A stretch of DNA of 64,000 nucleotides, taken from NCBI GenBank assembly GCA_028281495.1, contig JANQJU010000033.1:310001-374000 (forward strand). Reading direction: 5' to 3'. The notes under the pieces are model-generated. The model did no database searches and had not been told where the DNA came from. It saw only the letters and a list, made by a program, of their open reading frames with translations. Made by a program: the position numbers and the translations under genes. This DNA comes from SAR324 cluster bacterium (GTDB taxonomy: Bacteria > SAR324 > NAC60-12). This document shows positions 25,035-34,150 of the stretch, piece by piece (position 1 is the stretch's first letter; each line of letters starts with the position of its first letter).

Positions 25035-26171
25035 TTAAGGGGTTTCCACTGCCGGTTCATTGGTTGCGACAGATGCTTCCGTTTTTTTCCACCACGCAAT
25101 CGTTTCAGGAGGATGCATCCCGTCCACAATTTGCCCCATATAAGGGATCAAAAATTTTACGTTTTCTTGTTGAGCTAATGCAGCGATGCGCTCCATTGGG
25201 TCATACCAACTGTGGAGTGAGAGGTCAAAAGTACCATTGTGAATAGGAACCATGAGCTTGCCTTTCAAATCTTTGAACGCTTGCATTGTATCTTCTGGCA
25301 TCATGTGAATCGCCCGCCAATACCGATGATAGGCTCCATTTTCTAGAAAAGTAATCTCAAACGGACCATATTTTTCTCCAATTTTCTTGAATCCGTCAAA
25401 ATAGCCCGTATCGCCACTGAAATAGATCGCGTGTTTTGAAGTGCGTAGCACCCAAGACGCCCACAAGGTTTCATCGGCGTCAAAAAGTCCTCGACCTGAA
25501 AAGTGTTGAGCTGGAGTTGCGACAAACTCGACTTCCCCAATGTGGGTGTTTTCCCACCAATCGAGCGACTTTATTTTTTCCGGGGGGATTCCCCATGATG
25601 CTAACGTTTCCCCTACTCCCAAAGGGGCCAAAAAATAGTTGGCTCGGTTTTTCAGTTGCAGGATTGTGTCATAATCCAAATGATCGAAATGATTGTGGGA
25701 AAGAATCACTCCTTCAATAGGAGGGAGATCTTCTAGGGCAATAGGCACTGGATGGAACCGCTTGGGACCCGCCCATTGCACCGGTGAAGCTCGTTTGCTG
25801 AAAATCGGATCAGTAATCCATACTTTCCCGCCCATCTGCAACAAGATCGTAGAATGCCCAAGTCGGGCAAATCGCAATACATCGGAGCCTTCTATATAAA
25901 ACTCGAACTTCTGAATGTGTTGAAGTGGAATCGGCTGAGAGGGTTCGGCATCAACTCGGTCTCCAAATGTGTATTCCATCGCCACATTCCACATCTTGCC
26001 AAATCCGGCCCGACGCCACGGCGTAGCATTTTGGAATTTGCCATCCCGATAATTCGGAGACTTTTCGATGCGGTCTGAACCCAAGGCATGATTTTTTTCG
26101 GTCGCGATGCAGCTTGTCATAAGAACTCCTAAGACCATGAATGCGATAATTTTCGAAATCGGGTGGATCAT
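25035..26171 (-). CDS. Metallo-beta-lactamase fold lipoprotein (NAPE-PLD/UlaG-like)
   Basis: About 378 residues from the ATG at 26171 (GGAGGG before it). Signal with lipobox LMTSC puts it on the envelope. The metal motif SHNHFDHLD (HxHxDH) is near residue 165, with further His/Asp ligands at TPAQHFSGRG, SGDTGYFDG and the late IHNGTFDLS. The overall pattern resembles the NAPE-phospholipase D/RomA-type hydrolases, so a lipid or N-acyl substrate is plausible. It lies 35 bases upstream of the kinase gene in an operon-like arrangement, and a TetR operator-like palindrome sits in its promoter. Confidence 0.87.
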   Translation of the reverse strand: MIHPISKIIAFMVLGVLMTSCIATEKNHALGSDRIEKSPNYRDGKFQNATPWRRAGFGKMWNVAMEYTFGDRVDAEPSQPIPLQHIQKFEFYIEGSDVLRFARLGHSTILLQMGGKVWITDPIFSKRASPVQWAGPKRFHPVPIALEDLPPIEGVILSHNHFDHLDYDTILQLKNRANYFLAPLGVGETLASWGIPPEKIKSLDWWENTHIGEVEFVATPAQHFSGRGLFDADETLWASWVLRTSKHAIYFSGDTGYFDGFKKIGEKYGPFEITFLENGAYHRYWRAIHMMPEDTMQAFKDLKGKLMVPIHNGTFDLSLHSWYDPMERIAALAQQENVKFLIPYMGQIVDGMHPPETIAWWKKTEASVATNEPAVETP

Positions 26172-26249
26172 GTTCCCTCCATCTTGAGCTTTGTGATCAT
26201 TTGTTCGGGTTGAGTGATATGACCAATATGAATCGCATCCATGTTTTGG

Positions 26250-26267
26250 ACCGATCAATCAGTCGGT
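26250..26267. promoter_or_regulatory. Operator-like palindrome before the MBL lipoprotein gene
   Basis: ACCGATCAATCAGTCGGT is an imperfect inverted repeat about 80 bases before the MBL gene start and just downstream of the TetR gene's end. It matches the site in front of the TetR gene at 14 of 18 positions, so both are probably bound by that repressor. Confidence 0.65.
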
Positions 26268-26304
26268 TCTTAAAACAAAAAATTTTTACTAATCTCCTTT
26301 CAGG

Positions 26305-26883
26305 TCAATCCATTCCTTTTCCTTTCACAACCGTATTCCAAAAGGAGTTAAAAACTTCTGCCTGAAATTCCGTATCTTCAAACTGTTGGGGGTGCTCTAA
26401 AAAGTAGTAAGACGTCGCCATCATATGCGATGTAAGCAGTACAATGACCAAATCTAAAGGTAGGTTAAAAAATAGTCCTTGGTTTTTTCCTTCTTCTAGA
26501 ATCTCCATGAAGTATCCAAAAATCTCGTCAATCCGCTCTTTGGTCTCTTTTGAAATATAAGGAGATTCTCGAAATTGAACCATAAACTGAAACTCCTCAG
26601 GATGCGCCAAAACCCATGACGTATAATTCATCCATAACAGCTGAAACTTTTCTCGGATGCTGTGGACTTCGTCCAGTCCTTCTCGGAGGACGTCATTAAC
26701 CTGCGTTTTGACTTCCAAATACAAAGCATTGATCAGCTCTTCTTTGGTTTTGAAGTGATGAAACAAGGTTCCAGTAGCCACCCCTGCCACCGTCGAAATC
26801 TTGGATGTGGGTGTCTTTTCAAACCCTTGTTCATTGAAGAGGGTTAACGCTGTTTTTAAGATTTTTTCTTTTTTACTCATCAT
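26305..26883 (-). CDS. TetR-family transcriptional repressor
   Basis: A 192-residue regulator with an N-terminal TetR helix-turn-helix (EKILKTALTLFNEQGFEKTP, then TGTLFHHFKTKEELI) and a variable helical ligand domain. Two adjacent ATGs begin the frame; GGAG lies close before the first, and the second has better spacing. Placement between a lipid-type hydrolase/kinase pair and an acyl-CoA dehydrogenase, all leftward, suggests it senses an acyl or acyl-CoA ligand like FadR-type TetR proteins. Matching palindromes lie before its own gene and before the MBL gene. Confidence 0.93.
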   Translation of the reverse strand: MMSKKEKILKTALTLFNEQGFEKTPTSKISTVAGVATGTLFHHFKTKEELINALYLEVKTQVNDVLREGLDEVHSIREKFQLLWMNYTSWVLAHPEEFQFMVQFRESPYISKETKERIDEIFGYFMEILEEGKNQGLFFNLPLDLVIVLLTSHMMATSYYFLEHPQQFEDTEFQAEVFNSFWNTVVKGKGMD

Positions 26884-26898
26884 GGCTCCTTGTTACAA

Positions 26899-26917
26899 AC
26901 CGACTACTCAGTCGAAT
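26899..26917. promoter_or_regulatory. Operator-like palindrome before the TetR gene
   Basis: ACCGACTACTCAGTCGAAT, with core arms CGACT/AGTCG, lies 16 bases before the TetR start codon. It resembles the palindrome at 26250-26267 and fits an autoregulatory site. Confidence 0.65.
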
Positions 26918-27005
26918 CATAGCATACAAATCTATCAGGTCAATCATATTCCTTTTCGTCCTCTTATGCGGGATCCCTAAGAAAAGTTTTTTTCGATATC
27001 TGCTT

Positions 27006-28196
27006 TCATTTTTGGGGCTTCAAAAACCGTTTGGCTACCGACACTTTGTGGACTTCATCGGGACCATCATAGATGCGAGCGGCTCGCTCTTCCCGATAAA
27101 AGAAGGCCAAAATTGTATCATCCGTCATGCCAAGAGCACCATGTGCTTGGAGGGAACGGTCCACTACATTTTGAAGGGTCTTCGCTACGAAATATTTGAT
27201 CATGGAAATTTCGTTCCGTGCCGCTTTGGCTCCGATGGTTTCGATTTGCCAGGCCGCGTGTAAAACCATCAGACGAGCAGCTTGGATCTCCGCTGCGGAA
27301 TCAGCAATCCAAGCTTGGATGACCCCTTGTGTGCCTAAGGCTGTACCGGGAGCAATTTCACGATGGCCTGCCCGGTGGCACAACAACTCAAAAGCTCGAT
27401 TGCAGATACCAATCCAACGCATACAATGGTGGATTCGGCCAGGTCCTAAACGTTCTTGAGCTAACAGAAAGCCTTGGCCTTCTGGGCCTAAACGATTGCT
27501 AACAGGCACTCGGCAATTCTCAAACTGGATCTCACCATGGCTCATGTGATCCTCTCCAGCATGCCCCATTACGGGTATATTGCGAACGAGGCGAAAGCCT
27601 GGAGTGTCTGTGGGTACTATAATCATACTAGCTCGTAAATGCTTGGAGGCCTCGGGATCAGTCACTGCCATCACAATGCAAAACTGCGCACCATCCGCCG
27701 AGGTAGTGAACCACTTTTCACCGTTAATCACATATTCATCTCCTTCACGGGTGGCTGTCGTCGCCAACATCACGGGATTGGAGCCGGGCGTATTTTTTTC
27801 GGTCATCCCGAAACAACTTCGAATTTTACCTGCTACTAACGGTTCTAAATAGAGAGACTTCATTTCTGAGCTTCCATGCCGATGAAGCAATTCGACATTC
27901 CCTGCATCGGGAGCATGACAGCCAAAAACATAGTGTCCCAGGGGGGTACGCCCAAGTGCTTCCGATACCAAAGCATGCTCCATCAGATCCAATCCCATAC
28001 CCCCATATTCGATGGGATGATTGGGAGCCCACAACCCCTGAGCCTTGACCCATTGTCGTTTTGTTTCTAGCTCAGGTAGCAAGCTTCGAAATCCTGCTTG
28101 AAGAAGGAGTGGCTCGAGCGGGATCAATTCCTGATCCACAAATTCACGGATCTGTTCCACAAATGATTTCACACGTTCTGGTAAATCAAAATTCAT
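27006..28196 (-). CDS. Acyl-CoA dehydrogenase (ACAD10/11-like)
   Basis: About 396 residues from the ATG at 28196, which has AGGAGGGG before it; the frame runs on upstream but without protein-like sequence. Typical blocks are present: FGMTEKNTPGSNPVMLATTA with INGEKWFTTSADGA (FAD and substrate loop), QERLGPGRIHHCMRWIG and the C-terminal QAHGALGMTDDTILAFFYREERAARIYDGPDEVH. FAD-dependent alpha,beta-oxidation of an acyl-CoA. The Arg/His-rich C-terminal form and the nearby APH-type kinase match the ACAD11 pair, often used for hydroxylated fatty acids. A perfect palindrome lies in its promoter region. Confidence 0.94.
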   Translation of the reverse strand: MNFDLPERVKSFVEQIREFVDQELIPLEPLLLQAGFRSLLPELETKRQWVKAQGLWAPNHPIEYGGMGLDLMEHALVSEALGRTPLGHYVFGCHAPDAGNVELLHRHGSSEMKSLYLEPLVAGKIRSCFGMTEKNTPGSNPVMLATTATREGDEYVINGEKWFTTSADGAQFCIVMAVTDPEASKHLRASMIIVPTDTPGFRLVRNIPVMGHAGEDHMSHGEIQFENCRVPVSNRLGPEGQGFLLAQERLGPGRIHHCMRWIGICNRAFELLCHRAGHREIAPGTALGTQGVIQAWIADSAAEIQAARLMVLHAAWQIETIGAKAARNEISMIKYFVAKTLQNVVDRSLQAHGALGMTDDTILAFFYREERAARIYDGPDEVHKVSVAKRFLKPQK

Positions 28197-28238
28197 AGGC
28201 CCCTCCTCTGATTGACGACAGGTTTTAATAGATTCCAA

Positions 28239-28252
28239 GTATAGATCTATAC
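28239..28252. promoter_or_regulatory. Perfect 14-base palindrome before the acyl-CoA dehydrogenase gene
   Basis: GTATAGATCTATAC is exactly self-complementary and lies 43 bases before the dehydrogenase start, in the region shared with the divergent phosphatase gene. It differs from the TetR-type palindromes, so a different regulator is implied if it is an operator. Confidence 0.5.
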
Positions 28253-28416
28253 CTCGGTTCGTTTGCTTTAGCCACTGAGGAAATGAACAAGTATTCCCCA
28301 GGCTTACCTTACAAATCATTGTTTTTCAAAGGTCAAATCTGCTAGGTTTTTTCGTTTATCTATGATTTTTATTGCCATTTTTTGGCAAATTCTATCCTCT
28401 CCGTGAAGGTAAAATT

Positions 28417-30723
28417 ATGATGCCTGGATATCACACCAGTTTGGTTTTCCGTCTAATGGTGAGCATCTTTGTGGTCATGGTGGCGGTATTTAGTTTGGGA
28501 AACGTGATTACCGTTCAACTGGCGCAAAATAGCTTAAAGGCCCAAGGTGAGCGTCAATTGGAACTGCAGAAGGAGCAACTAGAAAAACAAGTACAAGAAG
28601 CGCGAGAACGCCTCCGCCGCAAAGTGCAGCCACAGATCGATATGCTCATGGAGTTTTCCAAAGGACCGTTGATCATGCGAGTCAACGAAGTGGAGTCTCA
28701 CAGCAACCTCAACAACGGGGAAGTGATTGATGCGTTTCGAACCTGTTTCGATACTCATGAGACAGAAAGTCCGTTGTTTCACTGTTTACGAACCAATATT
28801 TTTCAATTGGGAACCGCTCGAATTATTGCTTCCCTGAATCGAACCTTTGTTACGACAGCCATCAATTTCCTGGTTCAAGATGAAGATATGGTAGGGGTCT
28901 TTGTAGAAGATTGGGATGAAGGTGCCTATGCCGGGTTCCTGAAAGGTCCCAAGGGTCAGGTTATTGAGACAAGCGAGCGGCCTGAATTTGGAGAGGATGC
29001 TATCATCATCGAACGCGATATTTTGGAAGATGAGGAATATATTGGGAAACTATATTTTGTATATACCTCAAAACGAATTCTAGCCATGGAGGCAACAACT
29101 CAAGCCCGCGTACAGAAGGCGTCACAATTGATTGACGAAAATATCGCCAAGCGCAGCTGGGAAATCACGGTGAGTCGTCTCATCGAAGGTATCTTGTTTT
29201 TCCTGGTTCTCATGGTGGCCATTTCTTTGATTTCTCTCAATACCATCATTCGTCCGCTGAAAACCCTCAAAGACAGTGCAGATCAATTGGCCCATGGTGT
29301 CCTTGACGAAGATATCGACACGACACGACGCGACGAAATTGGAAGCCTAGCAAAAAGTTTTGCCATTATGCGCGATGCCATCCGCCGGACTATTTCCGAG
29401 TTGCATGTGGCCAATGAAGCCTTATCCAAAGCCAAACATCGGCTGGAAAAATTATTGGAAGGCACCCGTGAAATCGCCAGTGCTCGTGAAAAATTCACAC
29501 CCATTATCAAGTCACTGGATATCATCCTTTCAGAAATTACGACCCTTCCCGACACCAAAGTCTCGATTGCGTTCCGTGAATCTCTCTCTTCCAACACCAC
29601 AGGATATGCCCACTTCCAAATGCCCGTTCAACCCCATGTGAATGGCACCACATCGTTGAAATTGGATTCCATCAAAAAAATTGACCATTTTTTTGCGGAC
29701 AAAATCTTCCCTGATGATCATATCGAACTTGGTGCATTGCATGGCTCGCAGATGGACGGTCGGCGGCTCACTGTTCCGATTCGTCAAGAAGAGAACTTCA
29801 TGGGACTCATGCTCATCGAAGGACTGGATCAAGCCAGCTTTCGCGACGAAGACCAACGATTTGTCGACACCCTTTCTCAATCCCTTTCTATCGCGTTAAA
29901 GAATATCGATTTTACCTATGAAGTAGCCGAAAAGGTCCGTATGGAAAGCGAGCTCCGCACTGCGGCGGCGGTTCAACAGGCTTTGTTTCCCAAACGTTTG
30001 CCAGAACTCCCCGATGTGGATATTGCGACTTATTTTCAATCTGCCAGTGAAACCGGAGGGGATTGGTACGGTTTTATGACTCAGTTCGAGGGACACCTCT
30101 TTGTACTCATTGGAGATGTGACTGGGCACGGCACTCCGGCCGCTCTGGTCACGGCCACGGCCAGCGCCACCACTCGCATTCTGGAAGAAATGTTCTTCCT
30201 GAGCTATTCTATCGACCGCCTTCCCCCTTCGCCTATCGACTGCTTGAAATACTTGAATGCTTCGATTTATGAGGCCGGCCATCCAAATTTCTTGATGACG
30301 TTTTTTATTGCCCGCATCAATCTCAAAACTGGGCTGGTCACGTTTTCTAATGCAGGGCACACCTTCCCGTGTTTAGTTCGAGGGGATGGAAAAGTGAAAC
30401 GATTGCTAAATGCCAACTCACGCCTGGGCTACGATCAAAACTGGGAATTCACCGAAGTAACCATTCAACTCCGAAAAGATGATGTGCTACTCTTTTATAC
30501 GGATGGTCTGACAGAGTGCGAAAATACTTCCGGGGAGATGTGGGGGGAAAAAAGATTGACGCGCGCATTAAGAAAATACCGCCATGCTCCGACTCAGAAA
30601 CTAGTAGATAAAATTGTCGAAGAAAATGCTAACTTTTCTGGAAGCCGTCCTCTTGACGATGATTTAACCTTGGTGTGCTGCCGGTTTTTGAAGGAATTTC
30701 CAGAAACCAACAAACCCTCATGA
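28417..30723 (+). CDS. Membrane PP2C (SpoIIE/RsbU-type) phosphatase with HAMP and GAF domains
   Basis: About 768 residues from the ATG at 28417 (GAAGGT before it). TM1 near 10-32, a periplasmic sensor of about 220 residues, TM2 near 255-277, HAMP, coiled coil, a GAF-like domain (about 365-510), then a SpoIIE phosphatase domain at about 535-765. Metal and catalytic motifs are all present: SETGGDWYGFM, IGDVTGHGTPAAL, FYTDGLTE and the final LDDDLTLV. Such proteins dephosphorylate STAS-domain anti-anti-sigma factors in partner-switching. A STAS protein is encoded at 48203-48583, but nothing links the two beyond the family rule. The glutaredoxin gene follows by 10 bases. Confidence 0.92.
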   Translation: MMPGYHTSLVFRLMVSIFVVMVAVFSLGNVITVQLAQNSLKAQGERQLELQKEQLEKQVQEARERLRRKVQPQIDMLMEFSKGPLIMRVNEVESHSNLNNGEVIDAFRTCFDTHETESPLFHCLRTNIFQLGTARIIASLNRTFVTTAINFLVQDEDMVGVFVEDWDEGAYAGFLKGPKGQVIETSERPEFGEDAIIIERDILEDEEYIGKLYFVYTSKRILAMEATTQARVQKASQLIDENIAKRSWEITVSRLIEGILFFLVLMVAISLISLNTIIRPLKTLKDSADQLAHGVLDEDIDTTRRDEIGSLAKSFAIMRDAIRRTISELHVANEALSKAKHRLEKLLEGTREIASAREKFTPIIKSLDIILSEITTLPDTKVSIAFRESLSSNTTGYAHFQMPVQPHVNGTTSLKLDSIKKIDHFFADKIFPDDHIELGALHGSQMDGRRLTVPIRQEENFMGLMLIEGLDQASFRDEDQRFVDTLSQSLSIALKNIDFTYEVAEKVRMESELRTAAAVQQALFPKRLPELPDVDIATYFQSASETGGDWYGFMTQFEGHLFVLIGDVTGHGTPAALVTATASATTRILEEMFFLSYSIDRLPPSPIDCLKYLNASIYEAGHPNFLMTFFIARINLKTGLVTFSNAGHTFPCLVRGDGKVKRLLNANSRLGYDQNWEFTEVTIQLRKDDVLLFYTDGLTECENTSGEMWGEKRLTRALRKYRHAPTQKLVDKIVEENANFSGSRPLDDDLTLVCCRFLKEFPETNKPS

Positions 30724-30733
30724 AAGGAGCTTT

Positions 30734-30973
30734 ATGAAGCTAGAATTATTTTATTACTACCAATGCCCATTTTGCCAACGCGTGTTGCGAACTATTGAAG
30801 GTTTGAATATCTCGGATAAAATCTCACTCCGCAACACTTTGGAAAATCGAGACGATGCCAAAGCACTCCAAGAACTCACTGGACGCCGTCAAGTCCCTTG
30901 CCTCGTGATTGATGGCAAGCCGATGTTGGAATCTGCTGATATCAATCGCTTTTTGATATCACAATTTGGATAA
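30734..30973 (+). CDS. Glutaredoxin-like thiol protein
   Basis: A 79-residue thioredoxin-fold protein with the redox pair CPFC at residues 10-13 (YYYQCPFCQRVL), the cis-Pro loop RQVPCLVIDG and the final MLESADINRFL helix of glutaredoxins and GST N-domains. It should reduce disulfides or mixed glutathione disulfides. It follows the phosphatase gene by 10 bases with AAAGGAGC before its ATG, so the two share a transcript. Confidence 0.92.
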   Translation: MKLELFYYYQCPFCQRVLRTIEGLNISDKISLRNTLENRDDAKALQELTGRRQVPCLVIDGKPMLESADINRFLISQFG

Positions 30974-31040
30974 CCCTCAACAAGCCCTCGGCTTCCTGTC
31001 TCTTCCCCTGCCTTCTCATGGTCCTTCCGAGGGCAATTCA

Positions 31041-32462
31041 TTACTTTAGTTCCAGTTTTATATACTTTTCCCGAAGCTGAATGGAATTGGCCAAACGTTG
31101 GTCTAGAAAATTCGCAAGATCCTGCCTTTTGCTACGTGCGCAATGAGCGACGACATCAGTCAAAAGTTGGATATATTCTTGGGTCTTAGGACACGAAAGT
31201 TGGTCCCCCCCTTCATGTTCAGCTCGCAGCGCTTCATGATCCAAATCCACAAAATAGAAGAGGGGTTTGCTATCATTGTGCACGTTCAAATATTTCTTCA
31301 TCTCTATCACAATATGATATAGCAGTGCCTTGCGTTGATAGTCCCCCACAATCACAATATTGGGCAATGCAAACTTATCTTCTTCGGCAATATTAGAATA
31401 ATCCGTCAGCAGTTCGACCAAGGTGGTATATAGTTCCTCATCCGTCCCTGCACGTCCTGGAAAAACAAGAATCACATTGCTCGTTCGCAGCAATAACTTC
31501 CGGATATCCAGATCGTAATGATCAATGCGATAGGTCATGTAACGAGAAGGTTGTTCTTTCAACTTCACAAAATTTCCAGGCAAACCGATTGCTTCCACTT
31601 TGGGATCTCTGCCACGGGCCAACTCCTCTTCAATGAAACGGTGGCACCCTTTTAGGGCCGTATTCATAGTCCCTGGCCCGGCTCCAGTTTTGCAGGAAAA
31701 ACCATTTTTTGCGCTGTTGTAAGCCACTTCTTCTGCAATCACATCGTACCATTTGCAACTCCGTGCCGATCCCCATACCGAGACTGAGTTTTCTTGTTCT
31801 AAGACAAACACCCCCGATATCGCTTCACGTACAGAATGGTAGGCTTTTTCAAACATTTTTTTGATCTGCCCAGGAGTGCGTAACGTGAAGCGTTCTAAAT
31901 GGCTTTTCAGGGTATGCGCCATCGACATTTGCATTTCGAAAAACGCTTCATCGGGCAGAGCAGCCCGAGTGGACATTTCATCCAATGCCACAAAAATGCG
32001 CTCGGTGATGCGTTTCGAGACCTGAATCATTTGCGGCATTTCAATCCCGCGATGATAGTCTGCTTTGAAATCAGGCATCTCGATTTTCTTGCGTTGAATG
32101 CGTCGGGCAATCAGCCCTTGGTAAAACTTAGCCCAACGGAGTGCCTCGGGATCTCGGATGCGATCCACTCGCGACCCCACTTCACTGCACAAGGAGGATA
32201 GTTGCGTGATGTTTTTATTGCGCAGTTGATTCCACACATATTCTCGCAGTTCGTTGAGTTCGGCATAGTTGCGGCACAGTTGCTCCACACGAGGCAAAGC
32301 ACTCACCCGATCGCTCCCCAATACATTGTAAATGGTCTTTTTGATAAACCGATCATGCAAAGGAATTTCTTTAGGAGGAATGGACGAGTTCCCCTCCTGC
32401 CAAAGAATATAGGCCTCTTTCTGTTTCTTGAAATATTCTGGTGTGGTGTAAAACTGTGTCAT
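31041..32462 (-). CDS. LOG-family nucleotide phosphoribohydrolase-like protein (large, PpnN-like)
   Basis: A 473-residue protein, the size of PpnN rather than the short LOG enzymes. The Rossmann-like core begins at SVWGSARSCKWYDVIAEEVAYNSAKNGF and carries GAGPGTMNTALKG in place of GGGxGxM and PGRAGTDEELYTTLVELL in place of PGGxGTxxE; the second Gly of the latter is Arg here. LOG proteins cleave nucleoside 5'-monophosphates to base and ribose 5-phosphate. About 200 N-terminal residues are helical and unlike anything I recognise. It ends an operon with purC and an unknown gene, which suits a nucleotide-salvage role. Confidence 0.8.
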   Translation of the reverse strand: MTQFYTTPEYFKKQKEAYILWQEGNSSIPPKEIPLHDRFIKKTIYNVLGSDRVSALPRVEQLCRNYAELNELREYVWNQLRNKNITQLSSLCSEVGSRVDRIRDPEALRWAKFYQGLIARRIQRKKIEMPDFKADYHRGIEMPQMIQVSKRITERIFVALDEMSTRAALPDEAFFEMQMSMAHTLKSHLERFTLRTPGQIKKMFEKAYHSVREAISGVFVLEQENSVSVWGSARSCKWYDVIAEEVAYNSAKNGFSCKTGAGPGTMNTALKGCHRFIEEELARGRDPKVEAIGLPGNFVKLKEQPSRYMTYRIDHYDLDIRKLLLRTSNVILVFPGRAGTDEELYTTLVELLTDYSNIAEEDKFALPNIVIVGDYQRKALLYHIVIEMKKYLNVHNDSKPLFYFVDLDHEALRAEHEGGDQLSCPKTQEYIQLLTDVVAHCARSKRQDLANFLDQRLANSIQLREKYIKLELK

Positions 32463-32473
32463 GATTTCCTTTT

Positions 32474-33232
32474 CTATGAATTTGCCTCAATGATGGTTTC
32501 TAGAATTTTTCGATCTTGAGCAGAGCGGTTGTGCATGATGTCTTGAACAAAAACAGGAAGTTGCTCCATTGTGGTGAATGCCATCCTGCGATTTTTCAAT
32601 TCGGGACGTCCTGTGACATCAATACCAAAATATCGCGGGAACTTGCCTTCTGCTTTCCATTGTAAAATCAATTGAACCGCTTCGGCAGGATTGGCTAACG
32701 GCACTTCTGTTTCATTGATGATCAAATTCTGATGAGAGGTTAAAATATCCTGCTCAACAATCCGGTCGAAACCATCGATAGTTTCCACGATGTCATGCCA
32801 CAACTTGATCACTTTTCCAGTGGCTCGTGAACGGTAGTTTTCTATCAAAGGCCGTACTGCACTGCTCGCAATCTCTGGGGTTTCCAATTGTTGGCAACTA
32901 TACCCTCCCCAAGTTCCCTCGCCTTTAATCGTAATTTGATACAATCCCAATTTTCGTTTTTGCAGAAGGCGAAGCTCTTGAGCCGCTCCAACCTTTGCCA
33001 AAGCAGCCTGCTCTTCGCCATTTCCAAAAGAAATATTTTGACGATTGAGGGTATCCACAACCTCATCCAATAAATCTTGTTGATCAACAGGCAAATAATA
33101 CTGCTCCACCCAATCTCTGCGTGGAATCCGAGGGTGTGCTTGACCTTCACACATCGCTTGCAGCACATCCTGGGGAAAGTGTTCAAACGACTCTTGGATG
33201 CATTTGATTTCCGTTTCCGTTGCCTCAGACAT
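32474..33232 (-). CDS. Hypothetical protein between purC and LOG-family genes
   Basis: A 252-residue soluble protein with no recognisable family. Visible points are the acidic start (MSEATETEIKCIQESFEHFP), a mixed middle with GEGTWGGYSCQQL, and a helical end (MEQLPVFVQDIMHNRSAQDRK). Spacing of 24 bases after purC and 11 before the LOG-family gene makes a tight three-gene operon, so a role in nucleotide metabolism is the best guess from context alone. Confidence 0.75.
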   Translation of the reverse strand: MSEATETEIKCIQESFEHFPQDVLQAMCEGQAHPRIPRRDWVEQYYLPVDQQDLLDEVVDTLNRQNISFGNGEEQAALAKVGAAQELRLLQKRKLGLYQITIKGEGTWGGYSCQQLETPEIASSAVRPLIENYRSRATGKVIKLWHDIVETIDGFDRIVEQDILTSHQNLIINETEVPLANPAEAVQLILQWKAEGKFPRYFGIDVTGRPELKNRRMAFTTMEQLPVFVQDIMHNRSAQDRKILETIIEANS

Positions 33233-33256
33233 TTCGCTCCTCTGTTCAAATACTTG

Positions 33257-34150
33257 TCAGGATGCCAAAAACTGTGTGGTCAATTCAGCGACCAAGGCAT
33301 AATTGTTTGCAACCATGCTAAGTGGGTGCCCATCACGAAAATTTTGTTTATCCAATTGTCGGCTCGGATCTCCCCCCGGCCAGATGCGCCAACTGTCGTT
33401 ATCGATCACATCGGCGATTATTAATTTTCCATCGGATTTGCGGCGTCCAACTTCGATTTTCATGTCAGCTAATGCAATCGGACCATGCTGAGTTTCCACT
33501 TTGTTCCAAGCCTCTTCTAACACACGAAATGTTGGCAACATGAGTTCCTGTACAATAAAATGGAGTTCGTCTTCGCCACAAACTGGCCCGGCTTTCGCTA
33601 AAGGCTGGCTCGCTTCAAAAGGAATTTTCGCTGGATGCAGGTTCCAGGTCTCTCCCGTAATGTTGAGATACGGATCAGTATACACTCCTTCCTTCCAAAC
33701 CCCGTTTTTCAGATACAATTCTCTAGCTTTATTTTCGTCCATTTGCTGAGGAGTCTCTACCAACGGTGATACCACCACAGACCACTTGTGATAAAAATCG
33801 CAGCGAATCTCTTCAAATCGATGGGGCTTGCCTTCAATTGGTTGAAAGGAAGGTTCTCGTTTGAGAAAGCTTCCCCATGCATAACGCCGCATCACCAACT
33901 CTAAAGGCAACATCTCGCAGTCTTCGCATAGCAATGACACCAAATCCATTTGTTCAATGAAAGAGACCGGGATATCGTTGCTTTTCAACAAGCTAAAAAC
34001 ATTGGCAGCTTGTGAAGTTTTGTGCTGTGCAATGCCTGCAATCGTTGCCTTTTTGGCAGCATCTCCTCCGGTCAATTCATCTTTGGTTGCTAAAATCACT
34101 GTCCCAGTTTTTGGTCCTGGCATGATTCGTTTGGTTTTTCCTTCAATCAT
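33257..34150 (-). CDS. purC: Phosphoribosylaminoimidazole-succinocarboxamide synthase PurC
   Basis: A 297-residue SAICAR synthetase. It starts with the usual EGKTKRI, has the nucleotide and substrate segments LELVMRRYAWGSFLKRE, LADMKIEVGRR and the late ADVIDNDSWRIWP with DKQNFRDG. It joins aspartate to CAIR using ATP in de novo purine synthesis, in the cytoplasm. The length is nearer the eukaryote-like form than the 237-residue E. coli one. GGAG lies before the ATG. The two genes behind it form its operon. Confidence 0.93.
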   Translation of the reverse strand: MIEGKTKRIMPGPKTGTVILATKDELTGGDAAKKATIAGIAQHKTSQAANVFSLLKSNDIPVSFIEQMDLVSLLCEDCEMLPLELVMRRYAWGSFLKREPSFQPIEGKPHRFEEIRCDFYHKWSVVVSPLVETPQQMDENKARELYLKNGVWKEGVYTDPYLNITGETWNLHPAKIPFEASQPLAKAGPVCGEDELHFIVQELMLPTFRVLEEAWNKVETQHGPIALADMKIEVGRRKSDGKLIIADVIDNDSWRIWPGGDPSRQLDKQNFRDGHPLSMVANNYALVAELTTQFLAS

